Source: Metapseudomonas resinovorans DSM 21078 (GTDB lineage Bacteria; Pseudomonadota; Gammaproteobacteria; Pseudomonadales; Pseudomonadaceae). Taken from it: a stretch of 64,000 nucleotides of DNA. The notes beneath the pieces were generated by a model. That model made no database searches, was not told the DNA's origin, and saw only the letters and a list, made by a program, of their open reading frames with translations. The stretch covers positions 248,001 to 312,000 of the forward strand of contig NZ_AUIE01000002.1 in assembly GCF_000423545.1 (NCBI RefSeq). Direction: 5' to 3'. This document shows positions 34,232 through 48,092 of the stretch, piece by piece. Position 1 is the stretch's first letter; each line of letters begins with the position of its first letter. The position numbers and the translations under genes are program-made.

Positions 34232-36067
34232 CTATTCGACAGTCACGGACTTTGCGAGGTTTCGCGGTTGGTCCACGTCAGTGCCCTTGAGCACAGCGAC
34301 ATAGTAGGACAGCAGCTGCAGCGGGATGGTGTAGAGGATCGGTGCCAGGGAGTCATCAATGTGCGGCATGGCCACCACATGAGTGCCCACCCCGTTGTCG
34401 ATACCGGCTTCGCGGTCAGCGAACACGATCAGCTCACCGCCACGGGCACGCACTTCCTGCAGGTTGGATTTGAGCTTTTCCACCAGTTCGTTGTTCGGTG
34501 CGACGGTGACCACCGGCATGTCGCTGTCCACCAGGGCCAGCGGACCGTGCTTGAGTTCACCGGCCGGGTAGGCCTCGGCATGGATGTAGGAGATTTCCTT
34601 GAGCTTCAGCGATCCTTCCATCGCCACCGGGTACTGAGCACCGCGACCGAGGAACAGCGTGTGGTGCTTCTCGGCAAACAGCTCCGCGACCTTCTCCACG
34701 GTCTTGTCCATGGCCAGGGCTTCGCCCAGACGGGTCGGCAGACGACGCAGTTCTTCCACCAGATGGGCTTCTACGCCGGCATCCAGCGTGCCGCGCACCT
34801 GGCCGAGGGACAGCGTCAGCAGCATCAGGCCGACCAGCTGGGTGGTGAAGGCCTTGGTGGAGGCCACGCCGATTTCCGGGCCGGCCTGGGTCAGCAGGGT
34901 CAGGTCGGATTCGCGCACCAGGGAGCTGGTGCCGACGTTGCAGATGGCCAGGCTGGTCAGGTAGCCCAGCTCCTTGGCATTGCGCAGGGCGGCCAGGGTA
35001 TCGGCGGTTTCGCCGGACTGGGAAATGGTCACGAACAGGGTGTCCGGCTGCACCACGACCTTGCGGTAGCGGAACTCGCTGGCCACTTCGATCTGGCAAG
35101 GGATACCGGCCAAGTCTTCCAGCCAGTAACGGGCGACCATGCCGGCGTGGTAGCTGGTACCGCAGGCAACGATCTGCACGTTGCGGACCTTGGCGAAGAG
35201 CTCAGCGGCACGCGGACCAAAGGCGTTGACCAGCACATGGTCGGTGCCCAGCCGGCCTTCCAGGGTGCGTTGCACGACCTTGGGCTGCTCGTGGATTTCC
35301 TTGAGCATGAAGTGGCGATACTCGCCCTTGTCGGCAGCTTCGGCGCCTTCGTGGTACTGCACCTGCTCACGCTGAACCGCGCAACCCTGCTGGTCCCAGA
35401 TCTGCACGCTATCGCGGCGGATCTCGGCGATGTCGCCTTCTTCCAGATAGATGAAGCGGTCGGTGACCTGGCGCAGCGCCAGTTGGTCGGAGGCGAGGAA
35501 GTTCTCGCCCAGGCCCAGGCCGATCACCAGGGGGCTGCCGCTGCGGGCTGCGAGCAGGCGGTCGGGCTGGCTGGCACTGATCACAGCCAGACCGTAGGCG
35601 CCATGCAGCTCGGCCACTGCGGACTTGAGTGCGTCGGCAAGGTCGGTGTCGGTCTTCAGTTTGTGGTGTAGGAGGTGCACGATGACTTCGGTATCGGTAT
35701 CCGAGGTAAAGACGTAGCCAAGCCCCTTGAGCTGCTCACGGAGTGCTTCGTAGTTCTCGATGATGCCGTTGTGCACGACGGCCAGCTGGTCACCAGAGAA
35801 ATGCGGGTGGGCGTTGTGCTCGCTGGGGGCGCCGTGGGTCGCCCAACGGGTGTGGGCGATGCCCAGTCGACCGGCCAGGGGTTGCTCGGCCAGGGCCTGA
35901 TCCAACCCGGCAACTTTGCCGACGCGGCGACGACGGTCCAGATCGCCGTCGTTGGTGAAGACGGCTACCCCGGCACTGTCATAACCACGGTATTCGAGGC
36001 GCTTCAGGCCCTCGACCAGGATTGCGGTGATATTGCGCTCGGCGATGGCGCCAACGATGCCACACAT
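34232..36067 (-). CDS. glmS: Glucosamine-6-phosphate synthase (isomerizing)
   Basis: A 611-residue L-glutamine:D-fructose-6-phosphate amidotransferase that makes glucosamine-6-phosphate for peptidoglycan and LPS. It has a class II glutaminase domain starting [11 protein letters not shown] with catalytic Cys2, and two SIS domains (about 285-425 and 460-600; [30 protein letters not shown] terminus). I see no glmS-type ribozyme in the 15-bp gap upstream; control is probably through GlmR. The order glmU-glmR-glmS is typical of Pseudomonas. The Tn7 attachment region of gammaproteobacteria lies at the 3' end of this gene; no Tn7-like insertion is visible at 34.2 kb. Confidence 0.97.
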   Translation of the reverse strand: MCGIVGAIAERNITAILVEGLKRLEYRGYDSAGVAVFTNDGDLDRRRRVGKVAGLDQALAEQPLAGRLGIAHTRWATHGAPSEHNAHPHFSGDQLAVVHNGIIENYEALREQLKGLGYVFTSDTDTEVIVHLLHHKLKTDTDLADALKSAVAELHGAYGLAVISASQPDRLLAARSGSPLVIGLGLGENFLASDQLALRQVTDRFIYLEEGDIAEIRRDSVQIWDQQGCAVQREQVQYHEGAEAADKGEYRHFMLKEIHEQPKVVQRTLEGRLGTDHVLVNAFGPRAAELFAKVRNVQIVACGTSYHAGMVARYWLEDLAGIPCQIEVASEFRYRKVVVQPDTLFVTISQSGETADTLAALRNAKELGYLTSLAICNVGTSSLVRESDLTLLTQAGPEIGVASTKAFTTQLVGLMLLTLSLGQVRGTLDAGVEAHLVEELRRLPTRLGEALAMDKTVEKVAELFAEKHHTLFLGRGAQYPVAMEGSLKLKEISYIHAEAYPAGELKHGPLALVDSDMPVVTVAPNNELVEKLKSNLQEVRARGGELIVFADREAGIDNGVGTHVVAMPHIDDSLAPILYTIPLQLLSYYVAVLKGTDVDQPRNLAKSVTVE

Positions 36068-36082
36068 GGCTGTTCTCCTATC

Positions 36083-36850
36083 TCAATCAATACGCGCGCA
36101 GATCAGCTTGACCCCGCGCGCAGCTATCTGTTCGCGCGCTTCGGCAGCAAGGCGCTCATCGGTAATCAGGGTATGGATGCTGCTCCAGGGCAGCTCCAGG
36201 TTGGGGATGCGCCGGCCGACCTTGTCGGATTCGGCGAGGACGATCACCTCTCGGGCCACTTCGGCCATGACCCGCGAAAGCCCCAGCAGTTCATTGAATG
36301 TGGTCGTGCCGCGTTGCAAATCGAGGCCGTCAGCGCCGATGAAGAGCTGGTCAAAATCGTACGAACGCAGAACCTGTTCGGCCACCTGGCCCTGGAAGGA
36401 CTCGGAATGCGGGTCCCAGGTGCCACCGGTCATCAGGAGCACGGGCTCATGCTCCAGCTCGCGCAAGGCGTTGGCGACGCTGAGGGAATTGGTCATCACC
36501 ACCAGGCCAGGCTTGCGGCCGAGCTCGGGGATCATCGCCGCGGTGGTGCTGCCGCTGTCGATGATGATGCGAGCGTGTTCGCGGATGCAGCCGACCGCAG
36601 CGCGGGCGATCGCCAGCTTGTAGGACGATACCGGCTGGCTGCCTTCCCCGATCAGTTCCTGGGGCATCGGCACGGCACCGCCGTAACGGCGCAGCAGCAG
36701 GCCGTTCTTCTCCAGGGCGGTAAGGTCTTTACGGATGGTCACTTCGGACGTGGCGAAGGCCTTTGCCAGCGCGTCGACACTCACCTCACCCTGCTCTTCG
36801 AGCAGCGCAAGGATAGCGTGGCGGCGTTGGGGCGTATTGCGCTTCGACAT
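36083..36850 (-). CDS. glmR: DeoR-family regulator GlmR
   Basis: A 255-residue DeoR-type regulator: helix-turn-helix VSVDALAKAFATSEVTIRKDLTALEKNG (residues about 24-51) and a sugar-phosphate-binding DeoRC domain (GSTTAAMIPELG, NSLSVANALRELE, GADGLDLQRG). It lies 15 bp upstream of glmS in the same direction, as in other pseudomonads, where GlmR controls amino-sugar supply and influences antibiotic sensitivity. I start at ATG 36850; a TTG would add two residues. Confidence 0.92.
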   Translation of the reverse strand: MSKRNTPQRRHAILALLEEQGEVSVDALAKAFATSEVTIRKDLTALEKNGLLLRRYGGAVPMPQELIGEGSQPVSSYKLAIARAAVGCIREHARIIIDSGSTTAAMIPELGRKPGLVVMTNSLSVANALRELEHEPVLLMTGGTWDPHSESFQGQVAEQVLRSYDFDQLFIGADGLDLQRGTTTFNELLGLSRVMAEVAREVIVLAESDKVGRRIPNLELPWSSIHTLITDERLAAEAREQIAARGVKLICARID

Positions 36851-36924
36851 CGGCAAAAGTTTCGTTTCGAAAGATAATGGCGCGAATCAAAACCTAACGA
36901 AGCTTCTTCGTCAACCCCGAAAAC

Positions 36925-36954
36925 GACAAAAGGCGGCCTGGGCCGCCTTTTGTC
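36925..36954. terminator. Bidirectional terminator between glmU and glmR
   Basis: GACAAAAGGCGGCC, TG, GGCCGCCTTTTGTC: a perfect 14-base inverted repeat with A and T tracts, suited to ending the glmU transcript. Confidence 0.85.
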
Positions 36955-36965
36955 TGGATCAAACG

Positions 36966-36989
36966 TTATCCACAGGCTGCTTATCCACA
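36966..36989. promoter_or_regulatory. Tandem pair of perfect DnaA boxes after glmU
   Basis: Two TTATCCACA boxes (36966-36974 and 36981-36989) in the same direction, 15 bp start to start, squeezed between the glmU stop codon and its terminator. Each is followed by GGC. Confidence 0.85.
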
Positions 36990-36992
36990 GGC

Positions 36993-38357
36993 CTACTTCT
37001 TGATCTTCACCGGACGCTTCCAGCCTTCAATGTTGCGCTGCTTGGCACGGCCGACGGCCAGGGTATTGGCGGGTACGTCCTGCGTGATGATCGAGCCGGC
37101 ACCGGTGGTCGCACCGTCGCCCAGGGTGACCGGGGCCACCAAGGCGCTGTTGGAACCGATGAAGACGTCTTCACCCATCACGGTGCGGAACTTGTTGGCG
37201 CCATCGTAGTTGCAGGTGATGGTGCCGGCGCCAATGTTGGTACGTGCACCGATCTCGGCATCGCCCAAATAGGCCAGGTGGCCGGCCTTGGCGCCCTCTC
37301 CCATCACGGCGTTCTTCAGCTCGACGAAGTTACCCACATGGGCATTGGCGCCCAGCACGGTTCCAGGACGCAGGCGCGCGAACGGACCACAATCAGCACC
37401 CGCGCCCAACTCGGCACCTTCCAGGTGGCTGTTGGCCTTGACCACAGCACCACGACGCAGGGTGGAGTCCTTGATCACGCAGTTGGGGCCGATCTGTACG
37501 CCGTCCTCGATCACGACCTTGCCTTCGAGGATCACGTTCACATCAATCAGTACATCGCGGCCCACGGTCGCTTCGCCGCGAAGGTCAAAGCGGGCCGGAT
37601 CCAGCAGGGTCACCCCCTGGGCCATCAAGCGGCGAGCGGCACGTTTCTGGTAGTGGCGTTCGAGTTCTGCGAGTTGGATGCGATCGTTGGCCCCCTGTAC
37701 TTCCATGGCGTCATGGGGGTTTTCGGTGGCCACCACCAGGCCATCGGCCACAGCCATCGCAATGACGTCGGTAAGGTAGTACTCGCCCTGGGCGTTGTCG
37801 TTGGACAGGCGTCCGAGCCAATCAGTCAGGCGCTTCCCGGGAACGGCGAGGATGCCGGTATTACCTTCACGGATGGTGCGCTGCTCAGCGGTGGCGTCCT
37901 TGTGCTCGACGATGGCCTTCACCACGCCGCCGGCGTCACGAACGATACGGCCGTAGCCAGTGGGGTCTTCCAGCTCAACAGTAAGCAGGGCGAGCTGATC
38001 TTCCCTCACCTTATCCAGCAGACGCTGCAGGGTTTCCACTTCGATCAACGGCACGTCGCCGTAAAGGATCAGCACGCGCTCGGCGGACAACTGCGGCAGG
38101 GCCTGGGCGACAGCGTGGCCGGTACCCAGCTGCTCAGCCTGGAGGACGAAGTTCAGGTCCTCTGCGGCCAGTCGCTCACGTACGGTTTCAGCACCGTGGC
38201 CGATCACCACATGGATGCTCTTGGGCTCGAGCTTGCGGGCGGTATCGATGACGTGGCCGAGCATGGCCTTGCCGGCCACCGGATGCAGGACCTTGGGTAG
38301 GGCCGAACGCATGCGCGTGCCCTGGCCAGCGGCGAGGATGACGATATCGAGGGACAT
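36993..38357 (-). CDS. glmU: Bifunctional UDP-GlcNAc pyrophosphorylase/GlcN-1-P acetyltransferase
   Basis: A 454-residue bifunctional enzyme that makes UDP-N-acetylglucosamine. The N-terminal uridylyltransferase begins [16 protein letters not shown] (nucleotide loop GxGTRM) and includes GYGRIVRD and [12 protein letters not shown]. The C-terminal left-handed beta helix (about 250-454) carries the acetyltransferase residues ([21 protein letters not shown]). A GTG four codons earlier is possible, but the ATG at 38357 gives the standard N-terminus. It lies between the atp operon and glmR. Confidence 0.97.
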   Translation of the reverse strand: MSLDIVILAAGQGTRMRSALPKVLHPVAGKAMLGHVIDTARKLEPKSIHVVIGHGAETVRERLAAEDLNFVLQAEQLGTGHAVAQALPQLSAERVLILYGDVPLIEVETLQRLLDKVREDQLALLTVELEDPTGYGRIVRDAGGVVKAIVEHKDATAEQRTIREGNTGILAVPGKRLTDWLGRLSNDNAQGEYYLTDVIAMAVADGLVVATENPHDAMEVQGANDRIQLAELERHYQKRAARRLMAQGVTLLDPARFDLRGEATVGRDVLIDVNVILEGKVVIEDGVQIGPNCVIKDSTLRRGAVVKANSHLEGAELGAGADCGPFARLRPGTVLGANAHVGNFVELKNAVMGEGAKAGHLAYLGDAEIGARTNIGAGTITCNYDGANKFRTVMGEDVFIGSNSALVAPVTLGDGATTGAGSIITQDVPANTLAVGRAKQRNIEGWKRPVKIKK

Positions 38358-38403
38358 GGGAAAAATCACCGAATCAGGCTGGTAAGCGAAAACCGGAATG
38401 CCG

Positions 38404-38436
38404 GAAAAGAAAAAGGGCAGCCAAGGCTACCCTTTT
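38404..38436 (-). terminator. Terminator of the ATP synthase operon
   Basis: On the minus strand: AAAAGGGTAGCC, TT, GGCTGCCCTTTT followed by TCTTTT; one mismatch in the stem. A perfect DnaA box (38439-38447) lies between it and the atpC stop. Confidence 0.85.
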
Positions 38437-38462
38437 ACTTATCCACAATGAAGCCTTGGGCC

Positions 38463-38888
38463 TTAGCCGCCGAACTTCTTGCGGATCTGCTGGACGGTAC
38501 GCAGCTGCGCCGCGGCCTCGGCCAGACGAGCGGAGGCGGCAGAGTAATCGAACTCCGCGCCCTTCTCGTGGAGGGCCTTCTCAGCAGCCTTGAGGGACTC
38601 CTGAGCAGCAGCTTCGTCCAGGTCGCCGGCGCGCAGCACGGTGTCGGCCAGGACCTTCACCATGTTGGGCTGGACCTCGAGGAAACCACCAGAGATGTAG
38701 TACACCTCCTCCTCACCACCCTGCTTGACCAGGCGGATCGGACCCGGCTTGAGGTCGGTGATCAGCGGGGCGTGACCCGGAGCGATACCCAGATCGCCCA
38801 GGTTGCCGTGCGCAATCACCATCTCCACCAGACCGGAGAATATCTCCGCTTCGGCGCTGACGATATCGCAATGGACAGTAATAGCCAT
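38463..38888 (-). CDS. atpC: ATP synthase F1 subunit epsilon
   Basis: A 141-residue epsilon subunit of the rotary ATP synthase: N-terminal beta sandwich ([34 protein letters not shown]) and a C-terminal helical hairpin (residues about 90-138) that can inhibit ATP hydrolysis. It binds gamma in the central stalk. It is the last gene of the operon and is followed by a terminator. Confidence 0.97.
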   Translation of the reverse strand: MAITVHCDIVSAEAEIFSGLVEMVIAHGNLGDLGIAPGHAPLITDLKPGPIRLVKQGGEEEVYYISGGFLEVQPNMVKVLADTVLRAGDLDEAAAQESLKAAEKALHEKGAEFDYSAASARLAEAAAQLRTVQQIRKKFGG

Positions 38889-38931
38889 ACGCTTGCCTCA
38901 CGTAAGCGCCCGTTGCCGGGCGCTCAGGGGG

Positions 38932-40338
<1,407 letters not shown>

Positions 40339-41199
40339 TTAAACCGCGGCAGCGCCGCCGACGATTTCCGAAATCTCTTGAGTGATCGCTGCCTGACGCG
40401 CCTTGTTGTAGATCAGCTGGAGGCTGCTGATCAGGTCACCGGCGTTGTCGGTGGCGTTCTTCATCGCGATCATCCGTGCCGCCTGCTCGCAGGCGTTGTT
40501 CTCTACCACGGCCTGATACACCTGGGATTCCACGTAGCGCACCAGCAGACCTTCGAGGATCTCCTTGGCGTCGGGTTCGTAGAGGTAATCCCAGTGATGC
40601 TTCAACTCTTGATCCGGGTCGGCCACCAGCGGAACCAGTTGGTCCACGGTCGGCTTCTGCGTCATGGTGTTGACGAACTTGTTGGAGACCACGAACAGGC
40701 GATCGATACGGCCATCCAGGTATGCATCGAGCATAACCTTGACGCTGCCGATCAGGTCGTTGATCGAGGGTTCCTCGCCGAGGTGGCTGATGGCTGCAAC
40801 GACGTTACCGCCGTAGTTGCGGAAGAAGGCCGCACCCTTGCCACCAATCACGCAGAGGTCGATCTCCACGCCGTCCTGACGGTAACCCGCCATGTCTTTG
40901 ACCAGAGCCTTGAACAGGTTGATGTTCAAGCCGCCGCACAAACCACGGTCGCTGCTCACCACCACGTAACCGACGCGCTTGACCTCACGCTCGATCATGA
41001 AGGGATGGCGGTATTCCGGGTTCGCGTTGGCCAAATGACCGATCACCTGGCGGATGCGCTCCGCGTAGGGGCGGCTGGCAGCCATGCGCAGTTGAGCCCT
41101 GCGCATCTTGCTGACCGCCACCTTTTCCATGGCGCTGGTGATCTTCTGCGTGCTTTTGATGCTCGCAATCTTGCTGCGAATCTCTTTTGCGCCTGCCAT
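40339..41199 (-). CDS. atpG: ATP synthase F1 subunit gamma
   Basis: A 286-residue central-shaft subunit. The N-terminal helix [21 protein letters not shown] and C-terminal helix [16 protein letters not shown]...[23 protein letters not shown] form the coiled-coil shaft. [10 protein letters not shown] is the conserved globular-domain motif. It rotates inside alpha3beta3 and carries torque from the c-ring. Confidence 0.98.
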   Translation of the reverse strand: MAGAKEIRSKIASIKSTQKITSAMEKVAVSKMRRAQLRMAASRPYAERIRQVIGHLANANPEYRHPFMIEREVKRVGYVVVSSDRGLCGGLNINLFKALVKDMAGYRQDGVEIDLCVIGGKGAAFFRNYGGNVVAAISHLGEEPSINDLIGSVKVMLDAYLDGRIDRLFVVSNKFVNTMTQKPTVDQLVPLVADPDQELKHHWDYLYEPDAKEILEGLLVRYVESQVYQAVVENNACEQAARMIAMKNATDNAGDLISSLQLIYNKARQAAITQEISEIVGGAAAV

Positions 41200-41251
41200 G
41201 TAACACCTATCGGGTTAGCAGGCGGGGGGCCTTACGACCCCCCGCTGCGGC

Positions 41252-42796
<1,545 letters not shown>

Positions 42797-42817
42797 TGCT
42801 CTGCTGCCCCTTCAAAC

Positions 42818-43354
42818 TCAAGATTTCAACGCTTCGGCCAGTTTCGCGATTTTGCCGCGAACCGAGCCATCGATAACCAGGTCGCCGGCGCGGATGACTA
42901 CACCACCTATGAGGCTGGAGTCTTCCACGGCGTGCAGACGCACTTCCCGGCTGAGCCGTGCGCTGAGAACCTTGGCGAGTTTGTCTTGCTGTTCATCGCT
43001 CAATGCGAAGGCACTGGTGACTTCCACGTCTACCGATTTCTCTTGTTCGGCCTTGTAGAGCTCGAACTGTTCGGCGATTTCCGGCAGCAGCACGAGGCGG
43101 CCATTCTCGGAAACAACGTGGATGAAGTTCTGTGCCTGGGCGTCGAACTTGTCGCCAACCACCTCTATGAAGGTGTTGGCTTTCTCTGCGCTCGTCAGTC
43201 GCGGGGCTTTGAGCACACGCTGCATGGTGTCGTCCTGCGACACCGCAGCGGCCAGGCCTAGCATGGCCGACCAAGAGGCCAGCTGCTGATGGGCCTGGGC
43301 GTACTCGAAAGCAGCCTTGGCGTAAGGTCGGGCCAGCGTGGTCAGTTCTGCCAT
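42818..43354 (-). CDS. atpH: ATP synthase F1 subunit delta
   Basis: A 178-residue peripheral-stalk subunit joining F1 to the b subunits. N-terminal helical bundle [21 protein letters not shown] and the C-terminal signature [27 protein letters not shown] are conserved in the OSCP/delta family. Confidence 0.97.
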   Translation of the reverse strand: MAELTTLARPYAKAAFEYAQAHQQLASWSAMLGLAAAVSQDDTMQRVLKAPRLTSAEKANTFIEVVGDKFDAQAQNFIHVVSENGRLVLLPEIAEQFELYKAEQEKSVDVEVTSAFALSDEQQDKLAKVLSARLSREVRLHAVEDSSLIGGVVIRAGDLVIDGSVRGKIAKLAEALKS

Positions 43355-43366
43355 GATCGCCCTCGC

Positions 43367-43837
43367 TTAAATTTCGGCTGCCAGTTTGTTAACCAGCTCC
43401 GCGTGCGCGTTTTGATCGATAGTGGCACCCAGGATCTTCTCGGCACCATTAACGGCCAGGCTACCCAGTTGGGCGCGCAGCGCGTCTTTGACGCTGTTCA
43501 GTTCCTGCTCGATCTCGGCCTGAGCTTGCGCCTTCAGGCGCTCACCTTCAGCACGTGCCTGATCGCGAGCTTCGTCGACGATCTGGGTAGCGCGCTTTTT
43601 GGCTTGCTCAATGATTTCAGCTGCCTGAGCCTTGGCTTCGCGCAGTTGCTGACCCACTTTTTCATGGGCCAGCTCCAGGTCACGAGCCGCACGGTTGGCA
43701 GCGTCCAGGCCATCAGCGATCTTCTTCTGACGTTCACGCAGAGCAGTGATGACCGGAGGCCACACGAACTTCATGCAGAACAGTACGAAGATGAAGAACG
43801 CAACGGACTGGCCGATCAGGGTTGCATTAATATTCAC
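43367..43837 (-). CDS. atpF: ATP synthase Fo subunit b
   Basis: A 156-residue stator subunit: one N-terminal membrane helix ([25 protein letters not shown]), then a long charged helix (residues about 30-150, [31 protein letters not shown]) that dimerises and connects to delta. Confidence 0.97.
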   Translation of the reverse strand: MNINATLIGQSVAFFIFVLFCMKFVWPPVITALRERQKKIADGLDAANRAARDLELAHEKVGQQLREAKAQAAEIIEQAKKRATQIVDEARDQARAEGERLKAQAQAEIEQELNSVKDALRAQLGSLAVNGAEKILGATIDQNAHAELVNKLAAEI

Positions 43838-43886
43838 GCCAACACCTCGCTCGTTCGTTGTCAGTCGAATCCTCGAAAATCGAGGA

Positions 43887-45612
<1,726 letters not shown>

Positions 45613-45686
45613 CGCAGCAGTTCCTCTGGTGTCGGCCGCTGGAATCAACGACTTGGCATACTTTGTGCCGACAAAATTGCGCGCAG

Positions 45687-45715
45687 AGTATAGGGGGGGA
45701 ACCCCCCCTGTTCAA
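45687..45715 (-). promoter_or_regulatory. Sigma-70 promoter of the atp operon with a G7/C7 spacer
   Basis: On the minus strand: TTGAAC (-35; 45715-45710), a 17-base spacer made of A, seven G, TT and seven C, then TATACT (-10; 45692-45687). The spacing is optimal. Transcription would start about 65-70 bases before the atpI ATG. Confidence 0.75.
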
Positions 45716-45759
45716 CTGCCGGGTAGTGAAATCCGACCGTCGCTACAGCGCCAAATGTT

Positions 45760-46632
45760 TCAGCGGATGTGGGCCAGGACGCCCTGTAGTTCGTCGAGGG
45801 AGTTGTAACGGATGACCAGTTGACCTTTGCCTTTCTGGCCGTGCTTGATCTGCACCGGAGCGCCCAGCCGCTCAGCCAGGCGCTGTTCAAGCCGGCTGAT
45901 ATCCGGATCGGCCTTGACCGGCTCGACAGCTTTTTCAGTAGCGTTCAGCCACTGCCGTACCAGTGCTTCGGTTTGGCGCACGGTCAGACCTCGTGCGACA
46001 ACATGTCGCGCCCCTTCAACCTGACGTTCCAGGGGTAGACCGAGCAGCGCCCGGGCGTGTCCCATTTCCAGATCGCCGTGGGAGAGCAGGGTCTTGATCT
46101 CTTCAGGCAAGCCGATCAGGCGCAGGAGGTTGGTAATGGTGACGCGTGACTTGCCGACCGCTTCAGCCACTTGCTGCTGGGTGAGTTGGAATTCCTGCTG
46201 CAGGCGCTGCAGCGCGATGGCTTCCTCGATGGGATTGAGGTCCTCGCGCTGGATGTTCTCGATCAGCGCCATGGCGATGGCGGCTTCGTCGGGCACTTCT
46301 CGGACCATGGCCGGGATCTTGTCCAGCCCGGCTTGCTGGCTGGCGCGCCAGCGGCGCTCACCGGCGATGATCTCGAAGCGGCCCGCACCGATGGGGCGCA
46401 CCACGATGGGCTGCATGACGCCCTGAACCCTGATCGACTGGGCCAGTTCTTCCAGGGCCGTTGGGTCCATGTCGCGGCGGGGTTGGTACTTACCGCGTTG
46501 GATCAGGTCCAGGGGCAGGTGCTGAAGCTCGCGGGTATCGACCTTTACGGCTTCTTCTTCAAGCGTGGTGACTGTACTGCCGCCCAGCAGGGCGTCCAAG
46601 CCACGGCCCAGACCTCGTTTTTTCGCGGCCAT
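45760..46632 (-). CDS. parB: Chromosome-partitioning protein ParB
   Basis: A 290-residue ParB/Spo0J protein that binds parS and spreads as a CTP-dependent clamp. N-terminal ParA-interaction tail (KKRGLGRGLDALLGG), CTP-binding GERRWRASQQAG region (about 95-106), helix-turn-helix LTQQQVAEAVGKSRVTITNLLRL (about 155-180) and a C-terminal dimer domain. It acts with ParA on parS sites, two of which are in recF. The ATG is 9 bases after the parA stop. Confidence 0.96.
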   Translation of the reverse strand: MAAKKRGLGRGLDALLGGSTVTTLEEEAVKVDTRELQHLPLDLIQRGKYQPRRDMDPTALEELAQSIRVQGVMQPIVVRPIGAGRFEIIAGERRWRASQQAGLDKIPAMVREVPDEAAIAMALIENIQREDLNPIEEAIALQRLQQEFQLTQQQVAEAVGKSRVTITNLLRLIGLPEEIKTLLSHGDLEMGHARALLGLPLERQVEGARHVVARGLTVRQTEALVRQWLNATEKAVEPVKADPDISRLEQRLAERLGAPVQIKHGQKGKGQLVIRYNSLDELQGVLAHIR

Positions 46633-46641
46633 GCGGATTCC

Positions 46642-47430
46642 TTATGCGGTAGCGGTTTTGGCTTTGGCGCGCTGGCGTCGGACCAGTTCGCCAGCCAGCG
46701 CCAGATAGGCGATGGCGCCACGGGATTGCTTGTCGTAGACCAGGGCCGGCATGCCAAAGCTAGGGGCTTCGGCCAGCCTTACGTTACGAGGAATGACAGC
46801 GTCGTAGAGCTTGTCGCCGAAGTGTTCCTTGAGCTGCGCCGAAACGTCGTTGGTCAGGCTGATGCGCGGGTCGTACATGGTGCGCAACAGGCCTTCGATC
46901 TTCAGGTTCGGGTTCAGCAGCTGGCCGATGCGCTGGATGCTGTTCATCAGGTCCGACAAGCCTTCGAGTGCGTAGTACTCGCACTGCATGGGGATGATCA
47001 CGCCGTCGGAAGCGACCAGCGCGTTGATCGTCAGCATCGACAGCGAAGGTGGGCAGTCGATGAGGATGTAATCGTAATTCTCGCGAATCGGCGCGAGGGC
47101 TTCGCGCAGGCGATGTTCCTTGCTGGGCATGTCCAGCAGTGCCACTTCCGCAGCTGTGAGATCGCGGTTGGCCGGCAGCAGCTGGTAGCCGCCGTGCTCG
47201 GAGTACTGCATGGCCGTAGCCAGGTCGCACTCACCGGTCAGCACGTCATAGACGGAATGCTCAAGGGCAAGCTTGTCGATGCCGCTGCCCATGGTGGCGT
47301 TGCCCTGGGGATCGAGGTCGATCAGCAGCACGCGTCGCTTGGTAGCGACCAGCGACGCGGCGAGGTTGACACAGGTGGTGGTCTTGCCGACCCCGCCTTT
47401 CTGATTGGCGATTGCGAATACCTTGGCCAT
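46642..47430 (-). CDS. parA: Chromosome-partitioning ATPase ParA (Soj)
   Basis: A 262-residue deviant Walker ATPase: KGGVGKTTT at residues 11-19 (signature Lys11), switch I DLDPQGNATMGSGID and switch II YILIDCPPSLSMLT. It positions the origin region by nucleoid-bound gradients. The frame extends upstream, but the ATG at 47430 gives the standard MAKVFAIANQKGG start. It is part of the mnmG-rsmG-parA-parB run. Confidence 0.96.
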   Translation of the reverse strand: MAKVFAIANQKGGVGKTTTCVNLAASLVATKRRVLLIDLDPQGNATMGSGIDKLALEHSVYDVLTGECDLATAMQYSEHGGYQLLPANRDLTAAEVALLDMPSKEHRLREALAPIRENYDYILIDCPPSLSMLTINALVASDGVIIPMQCEYYALEGLSDLMNSIQRIGQLLNPNLKIEGLLRTMYDPRISLTNDVSAQLKEHFGDKLYDAVIPRNVRLAEAPSFGMPALVYDKQSRGAIAYLALAGELVRRQRAKAKTATA

Positions 47431-47444
47431 GGCTGCCTTCCCCC

Positions 47445-48092
47445 TCATAGCGTGCGGCGCAGTATCAGCAGATGGCGCTGACCTTGGCAACCGGGAACCT
47501 CCAGCTGATGCGCGGACTCGACGCGGAAGTCCGCGGGCAGTGCCTGCAGCTCGTCATCCGGGTGCAAGCCTTTCATGGCCAGCCAGCGTGTTTCACCATC
47601 TCCGAGATGGCGCGTCCAGTTACTGAAATCCTCCAGCGAACTGAAGGCGCGCGACACGATGCCACTGAACGGCCGCTCGGGAGTGAAGGCTTCGACCCGG
47701 TTGTGGACAACTTCGAGGTTGGTGAGTTTCAGCTCCAGCTTCACCTGAGTGAGGAAACGAGTCTTCTTGCCATTGGAGTCGAGCAGTGTGAAGCGCCGCT
47801 CCGGAAACAGGATGGCCAACGGTATGCCCGGCATACCACCGCCGCTACCGACGTCCAGCCAGTTATCCCCAAGCTCGGCGACACGAGACACAACGCTCAG
47901 GCTATCGAGGAGGTGGCGCGAGACCATTTCATCCGGATCACGCACCGCAGTCAGGTTGTAGGCCTTGTTCCACTTGATCAGCAAGGCCAGGTAGGCGAGG
48001 AGTTTTTCCTGCTTTTCCGGAGTGAGTTCGACAGCGAGTTGCTGTGCGCCAGTGGCCAGTTCGTCGGCATGGCGCTGGGAAACCAGGGACAT
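47445..48092 (-). CDS. rsmG: 16S rRNA m7G527 methyltransferase RsmG
   Basis: A 215-residue SAM-dependent methyltransferase that modifies G527 of 16S rRNA. The SAM loop is [17 protein letters not shown], with the RAFSSLEDF and PDELQ-type C-terminal parts. Loss confers low-level streptomycin resistance in many bacteria. The start codon overlaps the mnmG stop by one base, so they are coupled. Formerly gidB. Confidence 0.96.
   Translation of the reverse strand: MSLVSQRHADELATGAQQLAVELTPEKQEKLLAYLALLIKWNKAYNLTAVRDPDEMVSRHLLDSLSVVSRVAELGDNWLDVGSGGGMPGIPLAILFPERRFTLLDSNGKKTRFLTQVKLELKLTNLEVVHNRVEAFTPERPFSGIVSRAFSSLEDFSNWTRHLGDGETRWLAMKGLHPDDELQALPADFRVESAHQLEVPGCQGQRHLLILRRTL

Noticed and set aside
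34187-34232. Tn7-type insertion at the 3' end of glmS
   Set aside because: glmS ends normally with its terminator, and the next gene (CFA synthase family) is a normal chromosomal gene; no transposon ends or tns genes are seen.
36027-36083. Possible glmS ribozyme or riboswitch upstream of glmS
   Set aside because: The gap between glmR and glmS is only 15 bp; there is no room for a ribozyme, and pseudomonads use other control.
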